Part shown: in pieces, positions 1 to 11,389 of the stretch
Position numbering within the stretch: the first letter of the stretch is position 1
Layout of the letters: each line of letters starts with the position of its first letter
NCBI GenBank assembly: GCA_949130485.1
Contig: OX422190.1
Location: 2,441,281 to 2,505,280 of the forward strand
Direction: 5' to 3'
Source of the DNA: Agelas oroides
Lineage: Eukaryota > Porifera > Demospongiae > Agelasida > Agelasidae
Length of the DNA: 64,000 bases
Translations under genes and position numbers: made by a program
Notes under the pieces: generated by a model
The model's database searches: none
What the model saw: the letters and a program-made list of their open reading frames with translations, nothing else
What the model was told of the DNA's origin: nothing

Positions 1-879
1 GATTGTCCCAAGCGTCAGTTCACATGTACGCACTGTACCCATGAAGCTACTCACCAGGAAATTGTCAAAGACCACTGGCCTAAATGCAACAGATATCCTC
101 TGGAGTGTCCAAACAACTGTGGAAAAAGAAGCATTGAACGTCAGCACCTCCCAAACCACCTGGAGGTCTGTCCACTGCAGCTCATTCAATGTGAGTTTGA
201 CTATGCTGGCTGTAAGGGAAGAGTACAACGTCAAGAGATGCAGTCACATGTGGAGAGTAGTGTAAAAGCTCACCTTCAGATGGTGGCAAGACATGCAAAA
301 CTGCAAGAGAAGCGAATTGAGCATCTGGAGGAGAAAATGGGAGTGCTTACTGCTGAATTCAACCTACGCTCATCTGCTCTTCAAGTGTTTATTCTTCCCC
401 CTGTCTTCACGATGACCAACTTTGAGCAACACAAGAAGGATGATGATCAGTGGTTCAGCCCTCCATTCTACTCTCACATTGGTGGCTACAAGATGTGTAT
501 CAGTGTGTTTGCCAATGGGTCCGAAACTGGTAAGGATACTGATGTATCGGTCTATCTTCACATTATGCGAGGTGAATATGATGATACCCTAAAGTGGCCA
601 TTTCATGGAGAAGTTACAGTGCAGCTTCTCAATCAGAGAAAGAATGCAAAACACCAAGAGAAAGCATTAATCCAGGCTGCTGACTGTTCATTTGATCGCT
701 TTGAATCATGTGTTGCTCGAGTTGAAGGACTACAGCATTATGGACCTGGATGGGGTCATGACAAGTTTATTTCTCATGGAAAGCTTGCCTACAGTGCTCG
801 CAAGAACTGGCAGTATCTGATGAATGACTGCCTCAAGTTTCAAGTGAACAAAGTTGTAGTACAACGTCGCAGTGCTTGA
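1..879 (+). CDS. TRAF-like adaptor, 5' end outside window
   Basis: Frame 1 is open from the first base to a stop at 877-879 and encodes the C-terminal 292 residues of a TRAF-type protein. It starts within the Cys/His-rich TRAF zinc fingers (CTHC, then CPNNCGKR and CEFDYAGCKGR units). A short coiled coil follows, around base 290-350. A MATH/TRAF-C domain comes next, from VFTMTNFEQHKK to FQVNKVVVQ, with the family-like strand WFSPPFYSHIGGYKMCISV. TRAF proteins trimerise on cytoplasmic tails of TNFR/Toll-type receptors and pass signals to NF-kB/JNK pathways; that role is inferred from the family. The RING end is not visible. The gene is a tandem paralogue of the one ending at 3462; the two share most residues in the MATH domain and also share 3' flanking sequence. 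No intron interrupts the visible part. Confidence 0.92.
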   Translation, partial: DCPKRQFTCTHCTHEATHQEIVKDHWPKCNRYPLECPNNCGKRSIERQHLPNHLEVCPLQLIQCEFDYAGCKGRVQRQEMQSHVESSVKAHLQMVARHAKLQEKRIEHLEEKMGVLTAEFNLRSSALQVFILPPVFTMTNFEQHKKDDDQWFSPPFYSHIGGYKMCISVFANGSETGKDTDVSVYLHIMRGEYDDTLKWPFHGEVTVQLLNQRKNAKHQEKALIQAADCSFDRFESCVARVEGLQHYGPGWGHDKFISHGKLAYSARKNWQYLMNDCLKFQVNKVVVQRRSA

Positions 880-962
880 CAAATTGTAGTAGCTACAGTG
901 TTGCAGCTAGTGCTTGACAAATTGTAGTAGCTACAGTGTTGCAGCTATAGTGCTTGAGAATT
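869..962. repeat. Short tandem repeat over TRAF stop codon
   Basis: A unit of about 40 bp, containing AGTGCTTGACAAATTGTAG and TAGCTACAGTGTTGCAGCT, occurs about three times in a row. The stop codon of the first TRAF-like gene lies in the first unit. A single diverged unit follows the second TRAF gene near 3452-3490. Confidence 0.7.
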
Positions 963-2114
963 TGTAGTGTAGTGCACTGTGTGCATGCTGTCTGATATTT
1001 TTAGTGAGTTTTCAGCTTGCTTTATTACACACATATTTGACTATTTGCATCTGTTGATCAACTGTACTCCAAGCAAACAGAATTTCCATAGACTCTAGGA
1101 ATGTCAAAACAACCACATCATTGTTTTGAGGCCTTCACCAGTGCATTACCGGATCACATTGCACAGTCCTAGCCTCATTCCCAGGCCAGGTCTGAGAATG
1201 AGTCTACATACAGACAGGGTTCATCACACTGTTTATGTGTATGATCAAAGAAAGAAACAACAAACCTCACCAGAAAATGCTGATTTATAGGCTTTCTGAA
1301 AGGAGATACTAATTTAACAAAAGAGGAAAGCTTCTCAACTAAACTCTTTCAAATTGTAAGCATTCCTTGAACTTTACGTGTCACGCACACAAAAGGAATG
1401 CAACTGGGGTGACCAAAATATGGTTGAAGTAACCTAAACCTTTTTGCAGTGTACTGCCTGTGAGCAACCCATGCATGCAACAAGTAGAGAAATTCAAATC
1501 TTGCCATGAAGAGGTAGCTATTACACAACAGAGAAATTTGTCTTGCCTAGGCAGGTAGCTATATAGCTACTCTGGCTGGTTCTTGTACTCTCTGGCTTCT
1601 TGCTGATCTTTGTTTCTGTGAACATATTTGTATGCACCCTTACTTGAGACCCTTCCCAAATGTCTCTCATAAACTTTTATTCATGCTGAACCTCCCCACC
1701 CCCTCCCCCCTTTACGGATTCCACTGCCTATTGATCATTGCCTTGAAAACATGTAACTACAAGTGTGTACATGCAGAGAGAAGCTAGAGACAGATTGCAA
1801 CTCAGAGCTGATTACTTGTAATTTCATGATTTCTGTGCAAATTTCCTGAACTTTGAACTTTTGTTGCTCTACATTAGGAAACTGCCATGATTCCCTAGGG
1901 AATTCAAAATGGGGTGGCATTATTTATGGGGGTGCCATACTTCATGGAGCAATTCAATTTTCATGATCTTTGAACTTAACTTTGTTGCTCTTACTTTAGC
2001 AAATGGGGCAGAGAATTTGGGCTGCATGATTTACTGTTAGGGGGTAGTGTATTCCATAGGGGAATGTCAGAAGTTTGTTTGTGAGATGCCAATGTCCTGG
2101 GGGGCAAATTCTTT
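880..2114. other. Intergenic spacer between TRAF-like genes
   Basis: There is no credible gene here. The stretch holds the 40-bp tandem repeat and a 3' flank (about 1080-1235) homologous to the flank after the second TRAF gene (about 3760-3960). It also has one arm of a Tc1/mariner-type MITE (about 1262-1470), the family found complete at 49553-50004. Around 1820-2040 two imperfect copies of a TTCATGAT...TTTGTTGCTCT motif occur. Upstream exons of the second TRAF gene could lie here but none is evident. Confidence 0.5.
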
Positions 2115-3462
2115 GTGGCACTAGTTTCGTCTGCTATTCTAGAGTTCCCTGGCTACGACTTTGTTGAGCAGCCTTCAGAGGACTTTAGGTCCCATTACAC
2201 ACAGCTTGTGCTTAGAACCCTTCCTGACAGTCTGTTGTGGGAATCATTTCTTGAAAGAAGCAGCAAACCAACTACAGGGAGAACAGAAACCGTGTCCCCT
2301 TTGCAAACAGCCACTTCAGGCAGTTCCTGATAAGCTCTTTGAATGCAAAGTGATGGAGCACAAAGTTCATTGTCCAAACAATGGCACAGGATGTGGGTGG
2401 GTTGGAGAACCAGGTTGTGTGGATCAGCATGTTAGCAATGGTTTAATAGGAGGAGAATGCCAGTATGTAGCAGTAGCATGCCCCAATTTGTGTGGTCGGC
2501 GTCTCCAGCATCATGACTTAGAAGGACACAAAGCAACTGATTGTCCTAATCGTCAGTTTGCATGTACACACTGTGCCTATAAAGCTACTTACCAGGAAAT
2601 TGTCGAAGACCACTTGCCTAAATGCAACAAATATCCTCTGGAGTGTCCAAACAAATGTGGAAAAAGAAGCATTGAACGTCAGGAGCTCCCAAACCATCTG
2701 GATGTCTGTCAACTGCAGCTTGTTAAATGTGAGTTTGACTATGCTGGCTGTAAGGGAAGAGTACAACGTCAAGAGATGCAGTCCCATGTGAATAGTAGTG
2801 TGAAGGCTCACCTGCAGATGGTGGCAAGACATGCAAAACTGCAAGAGAAGCAAATCAAGCAACAAGAGAAGCAAATCGAACAACAAGAGATGCGAATTGA
2901 ACAACTGGAGAAGAAAATGGGAGTTTTTACTGCTGAATTCAACCTACGCTCATCTGCTCTTCAAGTGTTTATTCCTCCCCCTGTCTTCACGATGACCAAC
3001 TTTGAGCAACACAAGAAGGATGATGACCAGTGGTTCAGCCCTCCATTCTACTCTCACATTGGTGGCTATAAAATGTGTATCAGTGTTGATGCCAATGGGT
3101 CCGAAACTGGTAAGGGTACTCACGTATCGGTGTTTCTCCACATTATGCGAGGAGAATTTGATGATACCCTAAAGTGGCCATTTCATGGAGAAGTTACAGT
3201 GCAGCTTCTTAATCAGAGAAAGAATACAAAACACCAAGAGAAAGCATTAATCCAGGCTACTGACTGTTCACTTGAACGCTTTGATGAATGTATTGCTCGA
3301 GTTGAAGGACTACAGCATTATGGACCTGGGTGGGGTCATGACAAGTTCGTTTCTCATGGAAAGCTTGGCTACAGTTCTCGCAAGAACCGCCAGTATCTGA
3401 TGAATGACTGCCTCAAGTTTCAAGTGAACAAAGTTGTAGTACAATGTCCTAGTGCTGACTAA
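2115..3462 (+). CDS. TRAF-like adaptor with frameshifted, degenerate RING
   Basis: The long frame 2161-3462 encodes two or more TRAF-type zinc fingers (about residues 50-220), a Q/E/K-rich coiled coil (about 225-255) and a complete MATH/TRAF-C domain (about 270-430). The RING start, residues YDFVEQPSEDF, lies in another frame (2115 to about 2189). The two frames meet near 2190, where the first RING Cys pair should be, as if two bases were lost there. The second Cys pair is also replaced (HFLKEAANQL where C-x2-C is expected), although the final CPLCK pair remains. The first ATG in the long frame is at 2353, so a RING-less protein of 369 aa could be made. A RING-less adaptor would keep receptor binding but lose E3 ligase activity; this is inference. 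It may be a pseudogene, or a spliced upstream exon could correct the frame. Confidence 0.82.
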
Positions 3463-4342
3463 CTGTAGTAGCTACAATGTGCTGGACATACTGTTGTATA
3501 GGCTAGTGCTCAACAAAATGCAGTGATGTGCACATGTTTTCAATGTTGATTATTAGTGGGTTTTTAGATAGCTGACCAGCTTTATACACACGAAACATGT
3601 ATGTTTGAGCAAACACAGTAGCTAACTAGCATGGTAGTATGCAAAACTGCAATACTGCATGTGCTTTGCTATCTGTCTCTGCCATCTGTACCTAACGAGG
3701 CTTCATCTCCAGTGTCACAGTCCCTGTATGCTATTGCATCTGTCAGCTACACTGCGGACAGGATTTCCATAGACTACAGGAATGTAAAATACTGTTTTTG
3801 GGCAAGTGTGGGCAAGCAATGCAATGCAGCATTAAATTGTTTTGAGGCTTCACCAGTGAGACTTACCAGGTCACAAACAGTCCTAGCCTCATTCCCAGGC
3901 TAGGTCTGCCATGGGAATGAGTCTACACACAGACAGGGTTCATCACACTCTCTACCATCTGTGAGCAGCAGGTCTGGTTGCCTTATATGGTCCCCAGGTC
4001 TGGTTCCCTTATATGGTCCCCAGGTCTGGTTGCCTTGTTTCTAGCTCCCACATACCTGTTTTGTTGCTTACAGTATATAGATGGAATAGCAATAAAAAAC
4101 TGTTAGTGTGAGTGCATAGGGGGAAGGAGTGGGGGGCTACTTGGGCTAGCTTGTACTTGCAGTACAGTTACAGAGTAGTGCAATAATTTTTGCCTTGTCA
4201 AAGTGTGATGTCTGAGTGACTGTGATGTATGAGACGTGACTACCTTAGCTTCGAATAATGAATGTGCCATGAAGCAGTACCCTGATCCACCCATGCAATA
4301 TGCCAATATGGTGGTATTAATGTGTGCACCTTTCTGCTTTAG
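3463..4342. other. Intergenic: TRAF 3' flank and short repeats
   Basis: It contains the duplicated TRAF 3' flank (about 3760-3960), including a CCTCATTCCCAGGC hairpin element. It also has three near-copies of a 27-bp unit (CAGGTCTGGTT...TATATGGTCCC) at about 3968-4046. I looked for the N-terminal half of the following PQ-loop gene and found no matching exon. Confidence 0.5.
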
Positions 4343-5432
4343 GATCCTTCACTCTTCATTGGTTATCTGCTGGGCTGTATTTCTGGGCTGCTGTACGTAG
4401 GATCTCGAGTTCCACAGATTTTGAAAAATGTAAGCCCAAGCTTTAAATTGTGCTGCAAGCAACATTTTGAAGTTTTGCACATGAATTCTCTCCCTCTCTT
4501 CTTTCCTCTCCTTTCTTTTATCCTTCCTTCACACCCACTTCCTTCTGTTGTGTTGTCACTAATTACTCTTTCTCTCTTTCCATCATCACTTCCTTCTGTC
4601 TCCCTCTTCCCTTTCTCATCCTCCCTCCCTTCCTCCCTTTCTCTCCCTCCCTCCCTTTCTCCCCTCCCTCCCTTTCTCCCCTTTCCACTCTCCCTCCTTC
4701 CTTATAGTTTGCACGTTGTTCTGTCGATGGTCTCTCCTTGCCAATGTTCATCTTGGCAGTACTGGGCAACACCATGTATGCCCTCGGGATTTTTCTCTAT
4801 TCTGTGGATGGTGTATTTCTTCTCAAAGCACTTCCCTGGATTGTTGGCAGTGTTGGAACACTGTTCTTTGATTTAACAGTATCCTTTTTACAATGGTTGC
4901 AAGTGGTAGCTTCATTTCCGAAACAGCTGGGGAGAGTCAGGGTAAGTATATAGATCATAGACTCATTCAGAGGCCCAGCTGCAGGAAGCTGAGCAGGACC
5001 TGGAAATGAAGCTAATTAGATCTTCTTCTTCTAGTCTCATAATCTCTCCTGCATACGTGGGTCTGGATAGTGACATTAGGTACACGATAGCGCCAATGTC
5101 AAATCATGTTTAAAATTGTTTGACATTGCAGTAGCTAGCTAGTGTTGCTGGCCAGACCCAACTCAAGATTGGGTCTGGCCATGTAAGACTAGTCTTGCAG
5201 CTCTTGTCTCGGTAATCACTTCCTTGACTCAGCAAAACAGCTACTTTTTCAGTTTGTGATCATCCAGTACTATGGTAGTACCTGTAGTAGAAAGAGAAGT
5301 CGGAAAGAGGAGGATGAGAAACCGTTGTTAGCATCTGCACATGATAGTGGTAGCATTGAAATGAGAAATATTGTACAGAATGAAACCCAAACATCTGACA
5401 AGCTTCCACATACAGACAAGAATCAAGATTAA
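4343..5432 (+). CDS. PQ-loop transporter (SLC66A1-like), C-terminal exons
   Basis: Three phase-0 exons join cleanly: 4343-4429, 4708-4878 and 5253-5432. The first encodes GYLLGCISGLLYVGSRVPQI, the second PQ-loop helix with its Pro-Gln pair. The second encodes FARCSVDGLSLPMFILAVLG and LPWIVGSVGTLFFDL, typical of the following helices. The third gives FVIIQYYG and a polar tail rich in basic and acidic residues. SLC66A1/PQLC2 proteins export cationic amino acids from lysosomes and have seven helices and two PQ-loops. Only the second half is visible here, so the gene is truncated, uses distant 5' exons, or is a partial duplicate. The first intron has a 200-base C/T-rich tract. The donor at 4879 (GTATCC) is not strong. 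A decayed copy of the last exon lies at about 19350-19610. Confidence 0.75.
4485..4707 (+). repeat. Polypyrimidine (C/T) tract in intron
   Basis: About 220 bases of almost pure C/T with many TCCCTCCC runs precede the exon at 4708. It serves as an exaggerated pyrimidine tract and is low-complexity sequence. Confidence 0.8.
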
Positions 5433-6379
5433 TTTTATATTGTTGTATATCATATTCAGATTCAATTTTACTTGTTTTTTATACTGCACAATACTTAATT
5501 TATGTACAGCATTCTCAGCTATAAGAAGTAAAACAAAATGATAGGATACTGGGTACTTGTGCCTGAAAGGTCTGGGGTCACTGTATGTATGGTAATCATA
5601 ATTAGTCTGGCTGCATGATGCGTGGCAACTTCCCTCTACTATTTCTCAAAGATGCCTCAAGTCTTGAAGGACTATATGCACGCCAGACTGTGTTCTGACT
5701 TTGCCTATAACTGCAACAACCAGAGTAGCTGGGTGCTGGTAGGAGAAATGACTCTGTTGTGTGGTACTACCCCATGAAAAGCTCTTCTCTGCAACCATGA
5801 CAATTTTTCTAAGCTATTTAGCACTACAAACCTTGTTTTAGCTACATGAATGGCCTGTGTGCTGTGATCTGATACTTCACTGATAAAGCCTTACTGAGCT
5901 ACATAACAGTCAACTCACCCCACAATGTTCTACATTCCCCTAGTCATATATTAGTCTGTAACATGTAGCTATATAATATGCTCATCAAATTTGGAGCTGG
6001 TTGGAGAAACTGCTTATTAGCTCTATAAACTTTCAGTGGCTTCTCAACTGGCAGTTGCAGCTCTCCAACATTTGCAGTATACGTCTCTGCAGGTGTTGGA
6101 AAGCTTGGCAAGGGCCTGGGAATGATGGCCAGTCTTCTGCCCAGCCCGCATCCCTCCTGGCAAGACTGTGGAGTCTGGAGACGAGACTAAATGGGGGCTA
6201 GCTAGGTTGAACCTACTAAATGGGGGCTAGCTAGGTTGAACCTACTAAATGAGGGCTAGCTAGCGGTGCTCCATTGCTCCATCAGCATCTGACATGTCTG
6301 TCCAACCGGATGTTACCGCCCATGTAATTAAAAGTTGGGCGTGTCCGTACGCTTGCGGATACCGGATATGGGTTGCTTG

Positions 6380-6427
6380 AAGAGCGCATAAGAACGGGCG
6401 GCTAGCCGCCCGTTCTTATGCGCTCTT
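6380..6427. mobile_element. 48-bp perfect palindrome with 8-bp target repeat
   Basis: The 24-base arm beginning AAGAGCGCATAAGAACGGGC is followed with no spacer by its exact reverse complement. The palindrome is flanked on both sides by GGTTGCTT, an 8-bp direct repeat of the size made by hAT transposases. A shorter degraded relative (AAGAGCGCATAAGAAC ... CTCTT) is at 10774-10804. It is best read as a miniature hAT-like element. Confidence 0.7.
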
Positions 6428-6496
6428 GGTTGCTTACATGAATGTAAACAATTACATTCCTGAGCCAATAAATTAGCACTAAACATACGGGATCCG

Positions 6497-6577
6497 GGAG
6501 GCGTGGTTGGGCACGTGTACAGCAAACCCCAATTAAAGGACTCAATCTGTCTCTATCGTTCAAGAAGGCGAGAAGGA
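6497..6577 (+). promoter_or_regulatory. SLC45 copy 1 promoter block (E-box, no TATA)
   Basis: The block GGAGGCGTGG...GGCACGTGT, with CACGTG at 6512-6517, is shared with the two other SLC45 copies. Where copies 2 and 3 have a TATA box, this copy reads AATTAAAGG. The 5'-UTR motif CGTTCAAGAAGGCGAGAAGGA directly before the ATG is also conserved. Confidence 0.5.
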
Positions 6578-9500
6578 ATGTTGGGAAAAGACTATGGCGG
6601 GGAAAGAAAGAACTTCAGCCGTATTCGTTGGTCGCGCATTCTGATGCTTGCTGCGGCAGCTCTGGGGATAGAGGTAGCCTTCACCGTGGAGACGGGCTAT
6701 GCTATACCTACCCTCCTTAGAGGGGGCTTGCACGAGGAATACACGAGTATCATGTGGGCCTTCAGCCCCATCCTGGGTGTCTTCTTTCAGAGTTACATTG
6801 GGTCTGCTAGCGATAGGTGCAGAAGTAAGTGGGGGAGAAGGAGGCCATTTATTCTAGCAGGGGGACTTGCAGTGTGTTTCGGCCTAACCTTGTTTGCCTA
6901 TGGGAGGCCCATCTCGGCCACATTGTTTTATGGCAACAAATTTCTTACAATGCTCGTCGTCTTTGTGCTAATGGACTTCTCCCTTGATCAGTTTGAACCC
7001 CCCGTTCGTATGTATCTTCTTGATGTGGTGTCACCAGAAGACAGTGACAAAGCCAACAATGTTTATTCCGCTATGATGGCATTTGGTTCGTTCATTGGAT
7101 CTCTAATTTGTGCTGTTGATTGGGGAAGCCTGAGTATCACAGGTGTTAGATCTGAAGATGATATTGTCGAGTATACAGATCTGGATTTTCAAGTTAAAGT
7201 TGTGTTTGGGATCACTTTAGTTGTCTTTGTCACTTGTTTGGTCATCACACTGTGCAGCTTTCAGGAAAGGAGACATTCAATAAATGTGGTTGCTGATCAC
7301 CCAAACGTATTGAAGCCAGATCTTCTGGAAGAGTTTCGAGAACTTGGCTCACAAACTGATGATTTTGAAGATTTTGAGACAATGTCACCGGAAGTTGTTT
7401 CGGAAGGAGGGAAGAATGGTATCTTGAATGGGCATGCTAACCCACATCGACTGAATGGAATAGTTCATGCCTATGCTGATGGTAGAATTCAACGACATGG
7501 GCGCTTCAGCCCATTGCAAATTGACTCTCAAAATGGCTGTTGTAACTTTGAGGATATTTGTGAGAGTTTTTATAGTTCAAGAGAGTTTCTAAAGCACATC
7601 TCCTATCCTACACTGCTTCTGTGGTTGACTGAATTCTTTGGCTGGTTCGTGTACGTATGTGTGAACATTTACTTCACTGACTATGTTGGAGAGGTGATAT
7701 ATGGGGGCTCCCCAACTGCCACAGACGGTGAACTTGCCTCTCTGTATAGTGAGGGGGTAAGAATTGCATCGTGGTTCAGAGCATTTGAGGACATTCTTAT
7801 CTTTGTGTACCTTCTGGTAGTGAAATGGATATCGGACTATGTTGGCCACAGAACTCTCTTCCTTGGTGGCCACATATTTCAATTCTTGGCTCTTTTCATC
7901 GCCATATTTCAACATTCCATCTTCACCATGTTTTTGTTGTCCTTCTCTTTCGCAATCTTTACTGCCAACCTGATGTCCATACCCTATGCTCTCATCCCGT
8001 TTTATAAGGTAGGTCGTGTACTATGGTACTTGACTAGTACTGAGATATACATAATGCTACTCTTATAAGTGCAAGCTTCATGTTGTGTATATTGTGCAGG
8101 TCAGTATCTCAGAGTTCTCAAGTCTCAAGCATCATGTGTGAGATGCACGCATTTACTTGTCTTCTCGTACTCACACATGTACGAGCAAATCTCACGTAAT
8201 TTCAAGTAGACCTTGTCAGCAACTCGTACTTAGCTCGCTAGCCACACTCCATTCCGCTAGCATTGTTCCCAGGCCCATATTGGCAGACACGCATCTTGCA
8301 GTCTTGTTCAAAGTCCCATGCTAAGCACTATGAACATTTTGGTTACTAGTGACGAATGTAGTAGGTCCTTGTACCTTGACTGTGACAGACGGCAAGTGTC
8401 TCAGTATGGAATATTCGTTTGACAGGGTCTCACTCATTTGGGACAAGTGTCACTCGTTATGAATAAAATCTCACTCAAGTGAGGCTGCTGACCTGGAGAG
8501 GTCTGGTGTCTGCACAGGCTTTGAAACTGTTTGTGCATTCGGATACCAAGGCTGAAACCTTTGGGAACACATTCCTAGAAGCAGACTCTAGCATGCATAT
8601 AAAGATGTTGAGTAAGCTTTGAGGCCTGTTTTTGCAAAATGCAGCAATTTTCTCACTTGCATACAATGTAGCATGATTTTGCATATTTGATAGCTCATTA
8701 TGTAGGTGCAATATCAGAGGGAGCTTTTGTTTAACATAGCATAGACTACAACAACAATCCAGAACGTTTCAGTCACACAGAACTTCAGTTGCACAAATGA
8801 TACAACTGTATACTGCACATTGTTTCACTAGCTCGTGTTGGTAAATATTTGGATCCAGTAATGTAATGGAATATTTCAACAATGTTACAAGGTTTCCATT
8901 AGTACTGTTATGTCTATTGACCAATATACTATTGAGCTATTGACCACTACCCAATAACAGATGTTCACCATAGAACTACATGTTCTGTATTCAAGTGGTA
9001 CATGTGACCAACATGATAACTTGGCAGCTTTTTCATGATTGACAGTGTCAAACAATTCACATTATGTACAGCTAATTTGAAGGGAGTGGACTCCCTGGCT
9101 GGCATTCTTAACTGATTAAAATCTGTTAGAGACAATACAAATTGATATTAGAAATCAGATCGCATATTCCTGGTTTTTAATATGGCAGTGGGTTGCTAGG
9201 AGTAACATTCAGTTTTAATTCCCAACTTTGATCCGGCCACACATGCTACATGGTTACCTTGAAGTGAAAATGGCATGACTCCAGAAATAAGAACTCTTAG
9301 TTATTGGAATCCAAGAACATATTCTCCTGATGGAAGTATCTTGTTCCCAAACAAATACCTGATGGAGTTCTAGGAACGCTATATAGTTGAGAAGTACATC
9401 AAACAGTCAAAAAAGGTTATTGAGTGTAGAGCCTTGTGGACCCACTGGGGCATGCTACTGGCCTCTTAACCTTGTTCCCAGGCCACATACCACATGGCCT

Positions 9501-10095
9501 GGGAATGGGGCTTCTAGCCTCCTCCCAATCTAATAGCATACTACTATGCATGAGGAAGTTTTGTACGTACAATCTCTCTCAGGAGAGCCCCTTTCGTGAC
9601 AGATGGAGAGTTTGTAGCCTCAAAGTGACCCAGTTGTTAAATGTGGATGAGTGAACATAGTTGGTATCTGAAGACCTACAAGTACAAAGCCATTATACAA
9701 AACAGAACCCATACGAAGTAGGTCACAAAGTATCTCTCATGACAAGCTCATAACAAGCTTCCTGTAAATTGGAATTGTATATCTCCTGTTTCCATTTTCT
9801 GCAGGAGTCTGGAATCCTCCTCAGCCAACCATGGACTGAAGAGAGCGACACAATAGGAAAGGCAGTTTCTTTTTTTGAAATAGGCGGATATCTTGCTCAA
9901 CTCCTTGTGGCACTGTTTCTGGGCCCTCTTATCAACATGTTTGCGACAACAAACACTGTCATGGTTGTAAGCTGTGTTGGAATGGTTTTGGCAACACTTT
10001 GCTGCTGGAATGTGGTCACAAAAGAATCCTCTCAGTGGACGTCAAAGCTAAATTTTTCAGAAGTTGTGTTTCAATTTTTCAGAAATTTAAGTTAG
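6578..10095 (+). CDS. SLC45-type proton-coupled sugar transporter, copy 1
   Basis: There are two coding exons, 6578-8008 and 9805-10095, both phase 0, giving 573 aa. The ATG at 6578 aligns with the starts of the two other copies; the upstream open frame is not conserved. The protein is a major-facilitator of the SLC45/GPH family. Helices 1-2 are followed by the signature RSKWGRRRPF (residues about 82-91). The long cytoplasmic loop between helices 6 and 7 is acidic and Ser-rich (about residues 225-335). The second exon supplies the last helices, including VALFLGPLI. SLC45 proteins carry sucrose or other sugars with protons across plasma or organelle membranes; the substrate here is not known. 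The C-terminal tail (SEVVFQFFRNLS) differs between copies. The intron of 1796 nt has close sequence similarity to that of copy 2, while the cytoplasmic loop is closer to copy 3. Confidence 0.92.
8009..9804 (+). other. Intron of SLC45 copy 1
   Basis: No separate gene was found. Much of it aligns by eye with the intron of copy 2, for example the run GTGGACCCACTGGGGC and a CCCAGGCC...GGCCTGGGAATG hairpin at 9470-9510. The donor is AAG|GTAGGT and the acceptor TTTTCTGCAG. Confidence 0.7.
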
Positions 10096-10136
10096 GTGCT
10101 CAATCCGTTTCATCACCATATCAATCACATGCATTA

Positions 10137-10335
10137 TTGTACAGAATAGCACCAAAGATCGGCAGGTTTTCAGTTTGGAACAGGAGTAAGTAAATGAAGA
10201 GAGAAAGCAGAAGCAACTTATCTCAACATTCTATGCTCTTGTGTTTATAATGAACTACATGTCTTAAAATTTCTGTCTCTTGTAACAGTTCTTGCACATA
10301 ATGAATTTAATACCACAGTGATGCCTATCAACTTG
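10137..10335 (+). repeat. 199-bp direct repeat, copy A
   Basis: This SLC45 3'-flank segment (starting TTGTACAGAATAGCACCAAA) recurs almost identically at 11390-11587, with a one-base indel, and more diverged at about 17705-17900 after copy 2. The two near-identical copies lie 1.25 kb apart, so the local duplication is recent. Confidence 0.85.
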
Positions 10336-11389
10336 GACTCCTACTATTTAACCCTCTCTTATTTCAGTTGTGGCTAGATGAAGATGAAGAGAGAACTATA
10401 GCTAGTGACCCAAGGGGTATTTTCTAGAAATGCTTGTGCCTGCAATTAAAGTGAGGAACTTTGATGTGCTTTGCATTATGTATATCTACCTACAGCAAAT
10501 CTGGCACATGAATATGCAGAAGTCACTTATCCAAACGCAGTTGAGTCCAAAGGACTATACTATCTTGGTAGCATACTTTCAAACACAAAGCGGAGTGCTT
10601 TGTTGCAAGCATCATTCAGTTTCTGAGAAATAGCCCATTGTCCAGTAAAACTGCACACACCTCTTTTACTAGATCTCTTCAGATCCATAGATACTTAACA
10701 CTATTAATTTTTTGGTTCAAAAAAAAGCAATTATATACCATGGTAGCCATCAGGTTTTTGTCCCCTCAGTCAAGAGCGCATAAGAACATTCTTATGTACT
10801 CTTGCTTCAGTATATATTGAGACACATGGAGGCTCTAGGAGCTTATTACCCATAATTACAGTATTGTAGCTTGATTTCACCACCTTGTGAAGAGCTTTGC
10901 ATGCTCCCTAATAAAGATTTAACATACAATACACAGCTGCAGACTGTGCATTGATCAACCATGACAACCAGCTAGGTTACCAAAAAAATGCATGACTTCA
11001 GACGCAGAAACTCCTGAACTTCCTGTAACCAACCTCCTAGGATGGTACCTCACAAATATAACAATTAGCAGTTACATACTCTAAAACAAGTCTGGTAACT
11101 AGATACATAGCCATGCATGCGAACTGAAACTGATTACTGGTGTATAGGCTGCCATGCATGTCTGTTTTGGGAGAGTTTGCTGCTTGCATGCCACTTTCTG
11201 GATTTGAGTTTGGAGTTTGCTCTCAGTGTAAATGCAGCATAGTTTAGTCCATGTAGACTGTCACTGAGGATTTAAAATCATGACATGGGGTCTAATCTCA
11301 GAGTGCCAAAACTTTCCTTCTGGCTGAGACTGTCCCAGACACAATTAGAGGGCTGGTGTTAGACTTGTCACTCTTCTGCAAAATTAATC
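10336..11389. other. Spacer with no gene
   Basis: No coding sequence was recognised. It holds the degraded AAGAGCGCATAAGAAC palindrome at 10774-10804. Near 10910-11150 is AT-rich sequence resembling that after copy 2 (about 18150-18350). Confidence 0.4.

Larger units (their letters stand above)
5433..6577. other. Intergenic before SLC45 copy 1
   Basis: No gene was found. It contains the 3' flank of the PQ-loop gene, two to three direct copies of CTAAATGGGGGCTAGCTAGG at about 6187-6262, and the 48-bp palindromic element at 6380-6427. The promoter region of SLC45 copy 1 follows. Confidence 0.5.

Noticed and set aside
4563-4775. Minus-strand frame rich in Glu/Arg/Gly opposite the PQ-loop intron
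   Set aside because: It is the reverse of a C/T low-complexity tract and has no domain or conserved start.
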